Below, in pieces: positions 1 to 9,560 of a stretch of DNA of 64,000 bases (positions are counted from its first letter, which is position 1; every line of letters begins with the position of its first letter). The stretch covers positions 1 to 64,000 of IMG/VR virus record IMGVR_UViG_3300042327_000965; one strand, written 5' to 3'. Source of the DNA: a virus. The notes beneath the pieces are model-generated. The model was given only the letters and a program-made list of their open reading frames with translations. It searched no databases and was not told the origin of the DNA. Position numbers and translations under genes: made by a program.

Positions 1-143
1 CTCTCACCCGAAGTTCCATTCTCTCCCGAAGTTCCATTCTCACCCGAAGTTCCATTCTCACCTGAAGTTCCATTCTCGCCTGAAGTTCCATTCTCGCCTG
101 AAGTTCCATTCTCGCCTGAAGTTCCATTCTCTCCTGAAGTTCC
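1..143. repeat. 18-bp tandem repeat (GTSGEN codons)
   Basis: About eight head-to-tail copies of an 18-base unit (plus-strand form CCATTCTCNCCYGAAGTT) encode Gly-Thr-Ser-Gly-Glu-Asn on the minus strand. Copies differ mostly at third codon positions, such as TCTCCC, TCACCC and TCGCCT. The array runs off the left edge. Confidence 0.9.
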
Positions 144-419
144 GCTTTCACCACTTGACCCTGAGGTTCCTGAAGTTCCTGAAGTACCAGTTCCACCACC
201 TGAGGTTTTTAAGACTAAATCTAAGTCGGTAATACCACTAAGATACCAATATTCAACAATATCAGTTACTCCCGTTAAAATACCCACAGTTAATCCAATA
301 TATCTATTTGCGGTAATAACACTGGTGTTAGCAAATGTTGTACTAGAATATGGCCCAAACCTACTATCTAATGGTTTTGGTGAAAAAGTTGTTAAATTAT
401 CATTTATTATAATACCCAT
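1..419 (-). CDS. Gly-X-Y (GTSGEN) repeat fibre protein, N-terminal part, cut by window edge
   Basis: The minus frame opens with ATG at 419 and stays open to base 1, so at least 139 residues are present and the C-terminus lies outside the window. About 75 residues of non-repetitive sequence (start MGIIINDNLTTFSPKPL) lead into a collagen-like array, first GTSGTSGTSGSSGESG and then GTSGEN units. The array is read from at least eight 18-base tandem copies. The start lies four bases after the stop of the preceding fibre gene, suggesting co-transcription. By analogy with the two giant repeat proteins in this window it is probably a long fibre or whisker. Unlike them its visible repeats carry Glu and Asn at fixed positions. 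The true length is unknown. Confidence 0.75.
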   Translation of the reverse strand, partial: MGIIINDNLTTFSPKPLDSRFGPYSSTTFANTSVITANRYIGLTVGILTGVTDIVEYWYLSGITDLDLVLKTSGGGTGTSGTSGTSGSSGESGTSGENGTSGENGTSGENGTSGENGTSGENGTSGENGTSGENGTSGE

Positions 420-423
420 ATCT

Positions 424-1587
424 TTAAGAATTTCTTAGTTGCATTACGCCCGTTGTAGTTGTTTGATAATTAGAAATATAAATATCAAAATTTATGCTAC
501 TCCAGTAGCTGCTAGGACTTGTAACCGATTGAATTATCGGTGACCCAAATAAATTACCACTTCCACCAATACCACCACTATTCAATGAGTCAACAAACCA
601 AACAGTTTTGTCAGTATAATTTGAAAAGTGAGCAAACCATAGATATTCGGACGATGCGGCGAATGTGATATTAATAGTTCCTGATGCGGAAGATAGAACT
701 TTATTTGCCGAGTTTGCTTGTATTGCACTTGAGATACTACTTGCGTTTGGTAATGTACTTGATACCCCATAGAAAAATGGATAGATACCTGTATACGTCA
801 CCACCGAAGTTGCAAAATTATTTGACGAGTCTTGAGGTGCGTTAGTACTTCTAACTAACGGGGTTCGAGTATCATTAACACCTTTATTATTTTTTTTAAC
901 AACTCCCGCAAGATAATTACCATCGGCATTATAAGTTGTTGTCGTAGACTGATTACCACCTGTTGGTGCTGGTATAGTATAACTATCGGTATATGGGGAT
1001 GGACTTATTGTGAATCCCGAATTTGGATTGTTTAAATCCGTATAACCGAATTGTGCTGGTATGTCTGTTGCCGATGAACTTGATAATGTTGTGTCAGTTA
1101 AAATCGGTGTCCCATCTCTAAAAATCCTAAGTTGATTATAAATTCCTGCATCATTTTTAACCGCAGAAACCGTTATATTTGAGGTGAGATTTGACCCAAC
1201 CTCAACAGTTGAATTTGATACACCTCCTATTGATATTGTTGGTATTGTATATGTTGGGGGTTCTGTCGGGAATAGTAACTCGTCAAACAACGAAACAAAA
1301 GTTTTACCCGATAATTGAGCAACGGTGGTTCCTCCTGATAATCCACCAACGGCACTTGCCATAGAAATCGTAGGGTCTAATAAGGTATTATAAGTTGTGT
1401 ATAATACACCACCATCAACACCTAACCCCGTATTTGCCGAAATACTAATATTAGAACCCGTAAATGATGAAAAATATATTGCTTCAGTCCTTCCAGAACT
1501 TATAGGGTTATAATTAACGATTGCCAACAACGAGTCTGAATAACCTGTTGATGCTAAGGGGAGTGAGGATATTGGTAAATCTGCCAT
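424..1587 (-). CDS. putative tail-fibre/structural protein, 387 aa
   Basis: I do not recognise a named family. The protein is rich in Ser, Thr, Asn and Gly with few charged residues and many predicted beta-strand-like stretches, as in phage fibre and baseplate-peripheral proteins. It starts MADLPISSLPLASTGYSDSL, similar in style to phage fibre heads. The middle (residues about 110-240) has a TYTIPTISIGG segment and Thr/Ser-rich loops that could be an immunoglobulin-like fold. No signal peptide or membrane segment is seen. It sits in a minus-strand fibre module between a Thr-Pro-rich protein and a collagen-like protein, and a TATTTATA motif lies 8 bases before its ATG. Structural role is inferred from context and composition only. 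Confidence 0.6.
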   Translation of the reverse strand: MADLPISSLPLASTGYSDSLLAIVNYNPISSGRTEAIYFSSFTGSNISISANTGLGVDGGVLYTTYNTLLDPTISMASAVGGLSGGTTVAQLSGKTFVSLFDELLFPTEPPTYTIPTISIGGVSNSTVEVGSNLTSNITVSAVKNDAGIYNQLRIFRDGTPILTDTTLSSSSATDIPAQFGYTDLNNPNSGFTISPSPYTDSYTIPAPTGGNQSTTTTYNADGNYLAGVVKKNNKGVNDTRTPLVRSTNAPQDSSNNFATSVVTYTGIYPFFYGVSSTLPNASSISSAIQANSANKVLSSASGTINITFAASSEYLWFAHFSNYTDKTVWFVDSLNSGGIGGSGNLFGSPIIQSVTSPSSYWSSINFDIYISNYQTTTTGVMQLRNS

Positions 1588-1595
1588 AGTTTAGT

Positions 1596-1603
1596 TATAA
1601 ATA
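1596..1603 (-). promoter_or_regulatory. TATTTATA motif before gene 424-1587
   Basis: Exact TATTTATA on the coding (minus) strand, 8 bases before the ATG. It is one of 14 directional copies in this window. Confidence 0.45.
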
Positions 1604-1627
1604 TTATACTTTAGATTATTGTGTTTA

Positions 1628-2221
1628 TTATGTAATGATTATTCTACCCCCATTTTCTTGTAAGATTAGGAATAAATCTTCTTGTGATAGGTAGTTACTC
1701 CCTGTTGTTGGTGTAGGTGTCGGAGTTGGCGTTGGTCCAGGTGGTGTAGGTGTAGGACATGTGTTATTAATACAAGGTAAACCAATAGTAATTGTAACAT
1801 CAGACCCCGCAACTGGTTGACTACCACAATAATAAACCGAAGTTCCTGAATATACCACAGTGTTTAATATAGTACCATCACACTGTGTTAAACTAATTGG
1901 GTAATTTAGATTACCATATAAATTGTTAAATCCAATACAATCACAATCACCATGTGTTGGTGATGGTGTCGGTGTTGGTGTTGGTGTCGGTGTTGGTGTG
2001 GGAGTAATACAAGATATTATTTGGAAATAATCACACGACGTACTATCGGTTACTTTTAATATTATTTGGGCTGCAGGTTGTAATAATGTTGGTACTGTAA
2101 CGGTAATTGGAGCTGAAGAAACACCTGTCGCAACTACATAGCAATAAGTTAACGTAACATCACAAATTGTAATGGTATACGGACTAACACCAGTAAACGA
2201 AAGTATTTCAATTGATTGCAT
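1628..2221 (-). CDS. Cys-containing Thr-Pro-rich fibre-associated protein, 197 aa
   Basis: Residues 1-70 form a compact domain that aligns by eye with the 100-aa protein at 30270-30572: IEI..F.GV.PY....CDV....C, then P..I.IVLP-like strands, then a D..C..F.II.C ending. Two Thr-Pro tracts (about residues 73-90 and 160-178) flank a second Cys-containing domain. The C-terminus is short and hydrophobic (ENGGRIIIT). Pro-Thr tracts are typical of extended, often glycosylated linkers. It starts ATG only three bases after a TATTTATA motif. The function is not known; a small virion-surface or fibre-tip protein is a reasonable inference. Confidence 0.6.
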   Translation of the reverse strand: MQSIEILSFTGVSPYTITICDVTLTYCYVVATGVSSAPITVTVPTLLQPAAQIILKVTDSTSCDYFQIISCITPTPTPTPTPTPTPSPTHGDCDCIGFNNLYGNLNYPISLTQCDGTILNTVVYSGTSVYYCGSQPVAGSDVTITIGLPCINNTCPTPTPPGPTPTPTPTPTTGSNYLSQEDLFLILQENGGRIIIT

Positions 2222-2224
2222 TAC

Positions 2225-2232
2225 TATAAATA
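2225..2232 (-). promoter_or_regulatory. TATTTATA motif before gene 1628-2221
   Basis: TATTTATA followed by GTA and then the ATG on the minus strand. The same three-base gap and GTA are found at 49888-49898 on the other strand. Confidence 0.45.
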
Positions 2233-2313
2233 TACACCTGAACGGTTTACCATAAATAGATAATTAACTAAACTTGGGGTATAATTTTTGAGTTTTTATT
2301 TTATATTTTACTT

Positions 2314-3255
2314 ATGAAAAAAATATGTCTTGATTTATCGGAAGCAAAGGCAATCGGGGATACCCTTTGCTCAACCCCCGTACTTAGAAAACTACATCAA
2401 TCATATGACTCAAAAGTTACCGTTGTAACTAATTTCCCTGAATTATTTAAAAATCATCCTTTGGTTGAAAAGGTTTACCACTCGAATTCGGTTAATTTAG
2501 ATTTCATTAAATCTAATTTTATAACTCATAATTCATTTTATGAGAATGGACAAAAAAATAACCGAGGAGTTGAGTTTAAACATAACCGTATTGACATTAG
2601 ACAATATCACGCAATTAAACTTGGTTTTATGTTAACCAAAGATGAAATGAATATTGATTATATTCCTGATGAGTATGAACCAATTAAAGGATTACCTGAG
2701 AAATATGTACTAATACACCCCGTCCAAAATTGGCCAAGCAGAACTTGGGATGCGGTTAAATGGATGGAATTAAGTAAAAAATTAAACGACCATAATATTA
2801 GTGTAATTTCAGTTGGTAAAGACTCAAGTGAGGTTGGATTTTTTAATGTTAAAAAACCAATTTTTAATTTTGAGATTAAAAATGGCCTTAATTTAATGAA
2901 TAAAACCACATTAAGTCAATCGTGGCATTTAATTAATAAATCATTGTGTTTTGTCACAATGGATTCAGGATTACTTCATTTAGCAGGAACAACTGATTCA
3001 GAAATCATTCAATTAGGAAGTTCTATCAATTACGAATTTAGAGCCCCATATCGAAATAATTCACAAGAATATAAATACCATTATGTTGGTGGTGGTTGTA
3101 GTCTGTTTTGTGGTTCAGATATAAAATACGGAGTTAAAGAATGGGGGGATATCCAAGGGGTACCACCTTTAATTAATTGTTTAGAAAATAAACCAACATT
3201 TGAGTGCCATCCCTCAGTTGAGCAAGTGTTTAATAAAATTTTAGAAATTATATGA
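2314..3255 (+). CDS. glycosyltransferase family 9-like (heptosyltransferase-like), 313 aa
   Basis: Predicted to transfer a sugar from an activated nucleotide donor. The N-terminus has the GT9 signature GDTLCSTPVLRKLHQSY (residues about 16-32). A second Rossmann-like half starts LIHPVQNWPSRTWDAVKWMEL and contains the family motif TMDSGLLHLAG near residue 220. The C-terminus has four cysteines (262, 266, 289, 298), the last in FECHPS. This resembles the last metal-site cysteine (FECHKS) of the 10552 protein, so both may carry a TibC-like bound iron. First gene of a plus-strand run of nine; the next gene overlaps by four bases (ATGA). Donor and acceptor are unknown. A protein rather than LPS acceptor is my inference from the Cys motif. 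Confidence 0.75.
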   Translation: MKKICLDLSEAKAIGDTLCSTPVLRKLHQSYDSKVTVVTNFPELFKNHPLVEKVYHSNSVNLDFIKSNFITHNSFYENGQKNNRGVEFKHNRIDIRQYHAIKLGFMLTKDEMNIDYIPDEYEPIKGLPEKYVLIHPVQNWPSRTWDAVKWMELSKKLNDHNISVISVGKDSSEVGFFNVKKPIFNFEIKNGLNLMNKTTLSQSWHLINKSLCFVTMDSGLLHLAGTTDSEIIQLGSSINYEFRAPYRNNSQEYKYHYVGGGCSLFCGSDIKYGVKEWGDIQGVPPLINCLENKPTFECHPSVEQVFNKILEII

Positions 3256-4277
3256 AAATAGGAATATTACTTTCCGCATACAACTCCGAAGAATATATTG
3301 ATGAGTGTTTACGTCCTTGGATAAACTTAAAAAATGAATTAGACATTACTATTGGTTGTAATAGTGGTATGTACCAGGAATATATTAATTTTGGATTTAA
3401 ACCAAAGAATAAAGAGACTCTAACTAAATTAATAAATTATGAATTAGACTTTTTAATCACCACAGGAATGAAATCATTGTTTGGTGAAAATGAGAGTAAG
3501 AATAATGTTTTACATGTCTTAAAGAATAATTGTGATTTAGTTTGGATTGTGGATTCTGATGAGTTTTACACCGAAGACGAAATTAGAAATATTTTAAATT
3601 TTATTCAGGAAACACCTCAATACGATTGGTATTCGGTTAACCTTAAAAATTACACATTTACAAAACAGTTATGGGTGGATGGTTTCTGTCCACCAAGAAT
3701 TTTTAGAACCAATAGGAATGGAGGGATAACTCATTTTTATTTTGACAACCATATCTTATATAACGATGGTGAAACTTTTGAATCTAAACCAACAATTTCG
3801 ATACCAAGAGATATTGCATGGGTTAAACATTATTCTTGGTTAAATGAGGATAGTAGGTCTAAAGAAAAAATCAGTTACCAACAACAAAGATTTGTCGGTG
3901 GTTGTTCATTTATTTGGGACGATAAAACCAACTCTTTAAAATATTCAGAAAACTTTTACGAAAGTCGTGGTTTGGAAAAACCAATTTTACACGAATCAAT
4001 TGATATCTCCTCAAATGAATTTACAATTGATTTTATTAGAAATGAGAATAAATTTTATATTAAAAATATAACTAAACCACAATCACTAAATTTTAGATTT
4101 TTTGATGGACAGACAGGGGACCAAATTTATGAAACATTTTTAAACATTCTACCCAAAACAACTTATTTTGTGTGGCCGTCATCAATTATATTTCACGAAA
4201 TTAATGAGTTCAAAAAATTCAGAGTTGAGGTGACATTAAACAAACAAATAATCCATAACGAATTTATACACATATAA
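3252..4277 (+). CDS. glycosyltransferase family 2-like with C-terminal beta domain, 341 aa
   Basis: Starts KIGILLSAYNSEEYIDECL, the usual GT2 opening, and has a DxD-type metal and nucleotide-sugar site in WIVDSDEFYTEDE (about residues 97-109). A later PPRIFRTNR segment fits GT2-like phage transferases. From about residue 247 to the end is a separate beta-rich segment (DISSNEFTIDFIRNENKFYI) of the kind that recurs in five other proteins of this cluster. The start overlaps the preceding stop (ATGA), implying translational coupling. Likely cytoplasmic enzyme extending a glycan chain. Substrate cannot be read from the sequence. Confidence 0.75.
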   Translation: MKIGILLSAYNSEEYIDECLRPWINLKNELDITIGCNSGMYQEYINFGFKPKNKETLTKLINYELDFLITTGMKSLFGENESKNNVLHVLKNNCDLVWIVDSDEFYTEDEIRNILNFIQETPQYDWYSVNLKNYTFTKQLWVDGFCPPRIFRTNRNGGITHFYFDNHILYNDGETFESKPTISIPRDIAWVKHYSWLNEDSRSKEKISYQQQRFVGGCSFIWDDKTNSLKYSENFYESRGLEKPILHESIDISSNEFTIDFIRNENKFYIKNITKPQSLNFRFFDGQTGDQIYETFLNILPKTTYFVWPSSIIFHEINEFKKFRVEVTLNKQIIHNEFIHI

Positions 4278-4278
4278 T

Positions 4279-5232
4279 ATGAATAATATTTTTACAGTAA
4301 CTAATATTGAAGAGAATGGTATAATCCATTTTGACTTTAATGGTGATGACATAAAAGAAATATACGAGGTCTCAATTATTGATAACAATACGGGATTAAC
4401 CGTACATAAATCAAACATGGGGTTACGAAAAGGAACCAATTGGTGGATATCGACTGGTGAATCTAACGCAAAAAGACTTAGAAACATAACCTTATCCATT
4501 ATGTATGGTGACCTACAATATTCTCAGGAATTAAAACTATTTGGTCAAAATAGATTTTTAGTAATTAACTCAAAACAAGTTAAATTATCTCACTTGGGGG
4601 ATGATTTATTTCCAATTGTTACTGAGATTTTTTACGATAAAGTATATGAGAGGGATTTTGTTAGACTTAGCATCAATGATACGGTTGTTGATATTGGGGC
4701 GAATTACGGAGTATTCTCATTATACTCACAAATGTTTAACCCATCTAACGTTTATGCGGTAGAACCTCTTAAGGCTACATTTAAAAGTATGAAAAAGAAT
4801 CTTTCCGAACACGGAGTAACTTGTATTAATAAGGCGGTTAGTAATGAGAATGGGTTTGAGAAATTTATGATAACCGAAGTTAATGGTAATAATTTTTCAC
4901 AAAAAAACGAAAGTGGGTTTCACCCATCAACAGTGATTGGTGAAGAGATTGTTGAGACTATCACTATTAACCAATTAATTTCTGACTACGATATCGACAG
5001 AATTGATTTTTTAAAAGTTGATTGTGAAGGTGGTGAGTTGGATTTATTCCGAACAATTGATAAAGAATATTTACAAAATAATATTGGTAAAATTGCAATG
5101 GAATACCACTCAAAAGAAATTTACGATGAAGTTTTAGATATACTAAAATCAAACAACTTTATAATTGAGGATACTTTAGGGTCTAACGATATCGGATTAA
5201 TTTACGCATATAATATTAATTTAATAAAATAA
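4279..5232 (+). CDS. FkbM-family SAM-dependent methyltransferase with N-terminal beta domain, 317 aa
   Basis: FkbM-type enzymes methylate hydroxyl groups, often on sugars. The SAM-binding motif I is VVDIGANYGVFSLYS (about residues 135-149), followed by the acidic strand VYAVEPLKATF. The family motif IDFLKVDCEGGELDLF lies near residue 242. Residues 1-95 are an unrelated beta-rich segment resembling the accessory domain found at the C-terminus of neighbouring transferases. It begins one base after the previous stop and its own stop overlaps the next ATG. In this setting it probably caps or decorates the same glycan made by its neighbours. Family assignment is firm; the exact hydroxyl is not. 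Confidence 0.8.
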   Translation: MNNIFTVTNIEENGIIHFDFNGDDIKEIYEVSIIDNNTGLTVHKSNMGLRKGTNWWISTGESNAKRLRNITLSIMYGDLQYSQELKLFGQNRFLVINSKQVKLSHLGDDLFPIVTEIFYDKVYERDFVRLSINDTVVDIGANYGVFSLYSQMFNPSNVYAVEPLKATFKSMKKNLSEHGVTCINKAVSNENGFEKFMITEVNGNNFSQKNESGFHPSTVIGEEIVETITINQLISDYDIDRIDFLKVDCEGGELDLFRTIDKEYLQNNIGKIAMEYHSKEIYDEVLDILKSNNFIIEDTLGSNDIGLIYAYNINLIK

Positions 5233-7919
5233 TGAAAAAGAAAAAAATATTAGTTGTTTCTCCTCATTTAAGTACTGGAGGAGCGCCTCAAGTCACATTA
5301 AATAAAATACAATTAATTAACAATGAATATGAAATCAAATGTGTTGAGTACGCATTTGTTGCTTGGACGTTTGTCGTTCAAAGAAATCAAATACAAGAAT
5401 TACTTGGTGATAATTTCCATTCTTTAGGGGAAGATAAAAACGAGTTAATTAGAATTGTTAATGAGTTTAAACCTGATGTTGTTAGTATGGAAGAATTTCC
5501 TGAATTTTTCATGGATGATTCTGTCACAAAAGAATTATATAGGGAAGATAGGGAATACACAATATTTGAAACCACACATGATTCTAGTTTTTCTGTTTCA
5601 CATAAAAGATGGTTCCCCGATAAATTTATATTCGTAAGTGCGTATAACGCATTTAGATATTCTATATATGATATTCCGTATGACATTGTTGAATACCCTG
5701 TAGACTATAAAGAAAAAAATAAAAAACAAAACCAAGAATTATTAGATTTAGACCCAACATATAAACATGTTTTAAATGTTGGATTGTTCACGGCAAGAAA
5801 AAATCAATCCTATATTTTTGACATCGCACATAAATTAAAGGATTATAAAATAAAATTTCATTTTTTGGGTAATCAGGCCGAAAACTTCCAATCATATTGG
5901 GGTCCGTTGATTAAAAATAAACCTGATAACTGCGTTGTTTGGGGAGAAAGAAAAGACGTACAATCATTTATTGAAGCGTCGGACTTATTCTTGTTTCCTT
6001 CAAAAGGTGACAGAAACAATAAAGAATTAAACCCAATCGCCTTAAAAGAGGCTTTGGAGTATAGAATCCCAATGATGATGTATAACTTGGATGTTTATTG
6101 TGGAAAATACGATAAGTACGAAAATATAACATTTTTAACAGGAGATATTAATCATGATACATCAAAATTACTATCATTATTAAATCCTTATAAAGAAAAA
6201 TATGATAATAATGAGTTAGTTATTGTTGGTACTTATCCGAATACTAAATCACGAGAAAAATTAACTATCGAATGTATTAAGTCTGTTAAAAAATTAGGTC
6301 GAAAAGTAATGTTGGTTTCTCATTATCCAGTGTCGAACGATATTCAAAAAATGGTCGACTATTATATTTTTGATTCAAATAACCCAACAACAGAACATTC
6401 TTATTATACTAAGTTTTATAATTATAAATCAGAGTTTGATGTTGAGATTAACATTAACGGATTAAAAGATACTAACCAATCATTACCTGTTTTAACTAAT
6501 TTAATTAATGGGTTTAAATCCGCAAAAGATTTTAATTTTAATAAAGTATTTTACATAACCTACGATGTTATATTACATCATGATGATATTGAATATGTTA
6601 ATCAATCATTTAAATTGTTGGATGAAAAAGACGCATTCTTATGTACTTTACCTACGGCGTTTAATGTTGGTATTGAGACTACCGCAATGACGTTTAAAAC
6701 TGATTTCTTTTTAGAAAAATTTTCACATATAATAACTAAAGAAATTTACAAATCAGAATGTAGAATAAATAATTGTCAAAACTTCTTAGAGGATTTCTTT
6801 TATAAGAAATTAATTCACGAACCAACAGTTAATGTCATTACAAATGATAGTCATACATTCTTAATTAATTCAGGTAAAGGAGTCTCATCTAATTCAGAAT
6901 ACTATTCTATATTACCAATTATTAATAACGAGAATAAATGGGTGTTTTATTTCTACACATATAATATTGATGACAGAACAGTTAGTGTTGAGATTAATAA
7001 AAATAACGAAACCATTTATTCTAAATCATTTAATATTCTACAAACCCGAGAATTCTTAAAAGAAATTGACTACGATGGAGTTCCAATAGAGATTAAGTTA
7101 ACCTTTTTTGAGGGTGGAGTTCAATATAAATCAGAATCTTACATATTAAATAATGAAACAATAATTAGTTACAAAAATAATGGATGGTTTAAGTATAAAC
7201 GATTACCTAAAATTAAATTAGTTCATTTACAAACAACAAATAACGATGAGAGAGAAATCTTATCAAGAGAGTCGTTACAACAAGTATCAAAATACGGTAT
7301 TGAATATGTTTTACATACAAATGAACTATACAAATCTATACCTCCATCACATAATTGTGTTAGACCACAATGTGTGTCTATGGAACTTTTTGATGAAGAG
7401 ACAACAAACCGACTAGGTACTGCACTAACACCAGCACATTACGGATGTTTTGAATCATTTAAAAATGGTATTATATCTGAATTCGATAAAGATTTGGATT
7501 TCTTAATTGTTTGTGAGGGAGACTGTTTAATTGAGGTCCCTATTGAGGAATTCATTGATAAAGTTAAACAAGTGTGTGATACCGTTATCGAATCGGACAT
7601 ACAATATTTTTCATTTGGGGACACTAAAACATTAGACTTCGCTTGGCATCAATCAAATGTGATTAAAGAAATCCCGAACCAAGACTTGTTGTTTATTACT
7701 GATAAAATTATTGGGTTACAATGTATTATGTTCCCAAGAAAAACTAGAGAATTCTTATACGAACAATTACGTAATCATAAGTGGGATTGTGCTGACTCAT
7801 ATTTCAACCTTATTTTTATCGAACATGGGTTAAATATGGGTATTCTAAAAAACAGAATTACAACTCAAGCTGATGGAGTGTCATTAATCGATAAGGAATT
7901 TAAAACATTTATTAAGTAA
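5232..7919 (+). CDS. multi-domain glycosyltransferase (GT4-like + paralogous core + GT25-like), 895 aa
   Basis: Four parts are visible. Residues 1-325 resemble GT4 (ILVVSPHLSTGGAPQVTLNK at the start, LNVGLFTARKNQ in the middle, LNPIALKEALEYRIPMMMY as the C-terminal EX7E-like region). Residues 327-560 match the 7919 protein (GTYPNT; LVSHYPVS near residue 361; MVDYYIFD). Residues about 567-650 are the accessory beta domain. Residues 655-895 look GT25-like: LTPAHYGCFESF followed by DFLIVCEGDC, compared with the usual LT.GE.GC..SH and EDD. The acidic motif is EGD here. TAATG overlaps join it to both neighbours. It may add two or three sugars in sequence. Domain borders are by eye. Confidence 0.7.
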   Translation: MKKKKILVVSPHLSTGGAPQVTLNKIQLINNEYEIKCVEYAFVAWTFVVQRNQIQELLGDNFHSLGEDKNELIRIVNEFKPDVVSMEEFPEFFMDDSVTKELYREDREYTIFETTHDSSFSVSHKRWFPDKFIFVSAYNAFRYSIYDIPYDIVEYPVDYKEKNKKQNQELLDLDPTYKHVLNVGLFTARKNQSYIFDIAHKLKDYKIKFHFLGNQAENFQSYWGPLIKNKPDNCVVWGERKDVQSFIEASDLFLFPSKGDRNNKELNPIALKEALEYRIPMMMYNLDVYCGKYDKYENITFLTGDINHDTSKLLSLLNPYKEKYDNNELVIVGTYPNTKSREKLTIECIKSVKKLGRKVMLVSHYPVSNDIQKMVDYYIFDSNNPTTEHSYYTKFYNYKSEFDVEININGLKDTNQSLPVLTNLINGFKSAKDFNFNKVFYITYDVILHHDDIEYVNQSFKLLDEKDAFLCTLPTAFNVGIETTAMTFKTDFFLEKFSHIITKEIYKSECRINNCQNFLEDFFYKKLIHEPTVNVITNDSHTFLINSGKGVSSNSEYYSILPIINNENKWVFYFYTYNIDDRTVSVEINKNNETIYSKSFNILQTREFLKEIDYDGVPIEIKLTFFEGGVQYKSESYILNNETIISYKNNGWFKYKRLPKIKLVHLQTTNNDEREILSRESLQQVSKYGIEYVLHTNELYKSIPPSHNCVRPQCVSMELFDEETTNRLGTALTPAHYGCFESFKNGIISEFDKDLDFLIVCEGDCLIEVPIEEFIDKVKQVCDTVIESDIQYFSFGDTKTLDFAWHQSNVIKEIPNQDLLFITDKIIGLQCIMFPRKTREFLYEQLRNHKWDCADSYFNLIFIEHGLNMGILKNRITTQADGVSLIDKEFKTFIK

Positions 7920-8896
7920 TGAAAAAATTAATAGTTATCGGAGCATACCCGAATACACCAAAAAAAGAACAAGTTCTAATTAATGAAATAAACTCATTAA
8001 AAAATAGTGGTTTTGATTTTATGTTAGTTAGTCATTACCCTGTATCAATTGAATTACAATCAATGGTTGAGTATTATATTTACGATAAAAACCAAACTTT
8101 AACACCATTAGATAAATCACCGTATTATTGGTTTAAAACCGACTCTTTTTTCTTAAGGGTTAATAACTCAAGACATTCGTTACCGATTTGTCAAAATATG
8201 TTTAACGCATTTAAATTTGCCGATATAAAAAAATACGATTTTGTTTATTTTATTGAGAATGATAATTTATTCTCGGAAAATGATGTTACAAAATTAAATC
8301 AATTGGTTGATACTATGGTTGAGGAAAGAAAGAAATGTATTTTCTTTAAACCTGAGGGGTATAGAGATAGTGGGTCTTATGTTTATGAGACACAACTATT
8401 CGGGATTACACCTTCCTACTTTAATGAAATTTTAAAATTACCTGTCACAGAAAATGAGTGGTACGAACACTTAATGCCGTTAACATTAGAGTTGGCGTTT
8501 TTCCAAAAATTACAACATTATGAGCATGAGTTTTTAATAATCAACGAACACTCAAGTGAGTATTTTAATGAAAGTGATATTAATTTATTTAGGGTTGAGA
8601 ATTTTATGATTGAGGTATTACATAACGTTAAAGACCCATCAACACCAATATTATATTGTCACAGTGGTGTCAGAAATTCATATGAATATCGAGTCGTTGT
8701 TAAAATGAATAATAAAGTCATTACAGATAAAATTGTTTATCCTACACATTGGTTTTATATACCACTATCTTTAAGAGACGATAAATTAATAATTGAGGTG
8801 TACGAAAATGATACAATAGAATATGTGAAAACATTAGTATTAAATGAGGATAGTTTAGAACAAATAAAAGAAAAAGGATTAATTGAATTTAATTAA
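7919..8896 (+). CDS. glycosylation-cluster protein, paralogue of middle domain of 5232-7919, 325 aa
   Basis: Residues 1-230 match the middle domain of the upstream protein and, more weakly, the start of the 9561 protein: IVIGAYPNTPKKEQ, LVSHYPVSIELQSMVEYY, then VYFIENDNLFSENDV, whose END could be a metal site. This pattern is compatible with a GT-A-like fold, but I cannot name a family. Residues about 234-325 are the accessory beta domain (HNVKDPSTPILYC onward). No signal peptide or membrane helix. TAATG coupling with the gene before, and the next ATG follows its stop directly. Probably a glycosyltransferase, inferred from the paralogue fused to GT domains and from context. Confidence 0.6.
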   Translation: MKKLIVIGAYPNTPKKEQVLINEINSLKNSGFDFMLVSHYPVSIELQSMVEYYIYDKNQTLTPLDKSPYYWFKTDSFFLRVNNSRHSLPICQNMFNAFKFADIKKYDFVYFIENDNLFSENDVTKLNQLVDTMVEERKKCIFFKPEGYRDSGSYVYETQLFGITPSYFNEILKLPVTENEWYEHLMPLTLELAFFQKLQHYEHEFLIINEHSSEYFNESDINLFRVENFMIEVLHNVKDPSTPILYCHSGVRNSYEYRVVVKMNNKVITDKIVYPTHWFYIPLSLRDDKLIIEVYENDTIEYVKTLVLNEDSLEQIKEKGLIEFN

Positions 8897-9559
8897 ATGA
8901 AAAGAGATATTAGATTAGTTAGTATATTTAATAAACCAATGGTGGTATTTGATGGCCCTGAATGTATTTCAGATGACATAGTAAAATACAATAATTTTTG
9001 GGAATTTAAGATTGTTAACAAATGGTTACATTTTTTTCCTAAAAACGGTCTTTATCTGGATATTGGGGCTAACATAGGTAATCACTGCGTACAATTAAAA
9101 CATTATTTACCAAATATATCTATTTGGGCTTTTGAGCCGTATTTTGAAAATTATGAATTACTTAGATTAAACACTAAACAATTGGATAACGTACATTGTT
9201 TTTGTTTAGGTGTTGGTAGTTGTAATTCCATGGTACATTTCGACAATGGTCATGACTCTAATAGTGGTGTTGTTAAAGTAGTTGAGTATAGTAATAACAC
9301 TAATTTAGTAATTTCTTTAGATACATTTAATTTACCCGAACCCGTTAAGTTTATTAAAATTGATGTTGAGGGATTTGAAAAATCTTCGTTTGAAGGAATG
9401 GTTAATTTATTAGAAAAAGATAAACCGATGATTTGGTTAGAAGATATTGGTGGGGACGCGGTCACGTTTTTACTAATGAAAGATTATATCATTGTCGATT
9501 CTCAGGAAGAGAGTAGAGATTATTTAATGGTTCACATAACCAACAAACACAAATATTAA
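8897..9559 (+). CDS. FkbM-family SAM-dependent methyltransferase, 220 aa
   Basis: Short FkbM-type enzyme without the accessory domain. Motif I is LYLDIGANIGNHCVQL near residue 55, followed by IWAFEPYFENYELL as the acidic SAM-ribose strand. The family hallmark VKFIKIDVEGFEKSSFEGM lies near residue 151. Compared with the 317-aa paralogue it lacks the N-terminal beta segment. It begins immediately after the stop of the previous gene. Two different FkbM enzymes in one cluster suggest methylation at two positions, or of two sugars, of the same glycan (inference). Confidence 0.8.
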   Translation: MKRDIRLVSIFNKPMVVFDGPECISDDIVKYNNFWEFKIVNKWLHFFPKNGLYLDIGANIGNHCVQLKHYLPNISIWAFEPYFENYELLRLNTKQLDNVHCFCLGVGSCNSMVHFDNGHDSNSGVVKVVEYSNNTNLVISLDTFNLPEPVKFIKIDVEGFEKSSFEGMVNLLEKDKPMIWLEDIGGDAVTFLLMKDYIIVDSQEESRDYLMVHITNKHKY

Positions 9560-9560
9560 A

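Noticed and set aside
2222-2313. Host-type promoter before the first glycosylation gene
   Set aside because: TAATTTTTG at 2282 is only a partial match and no convincing -33 element is present.
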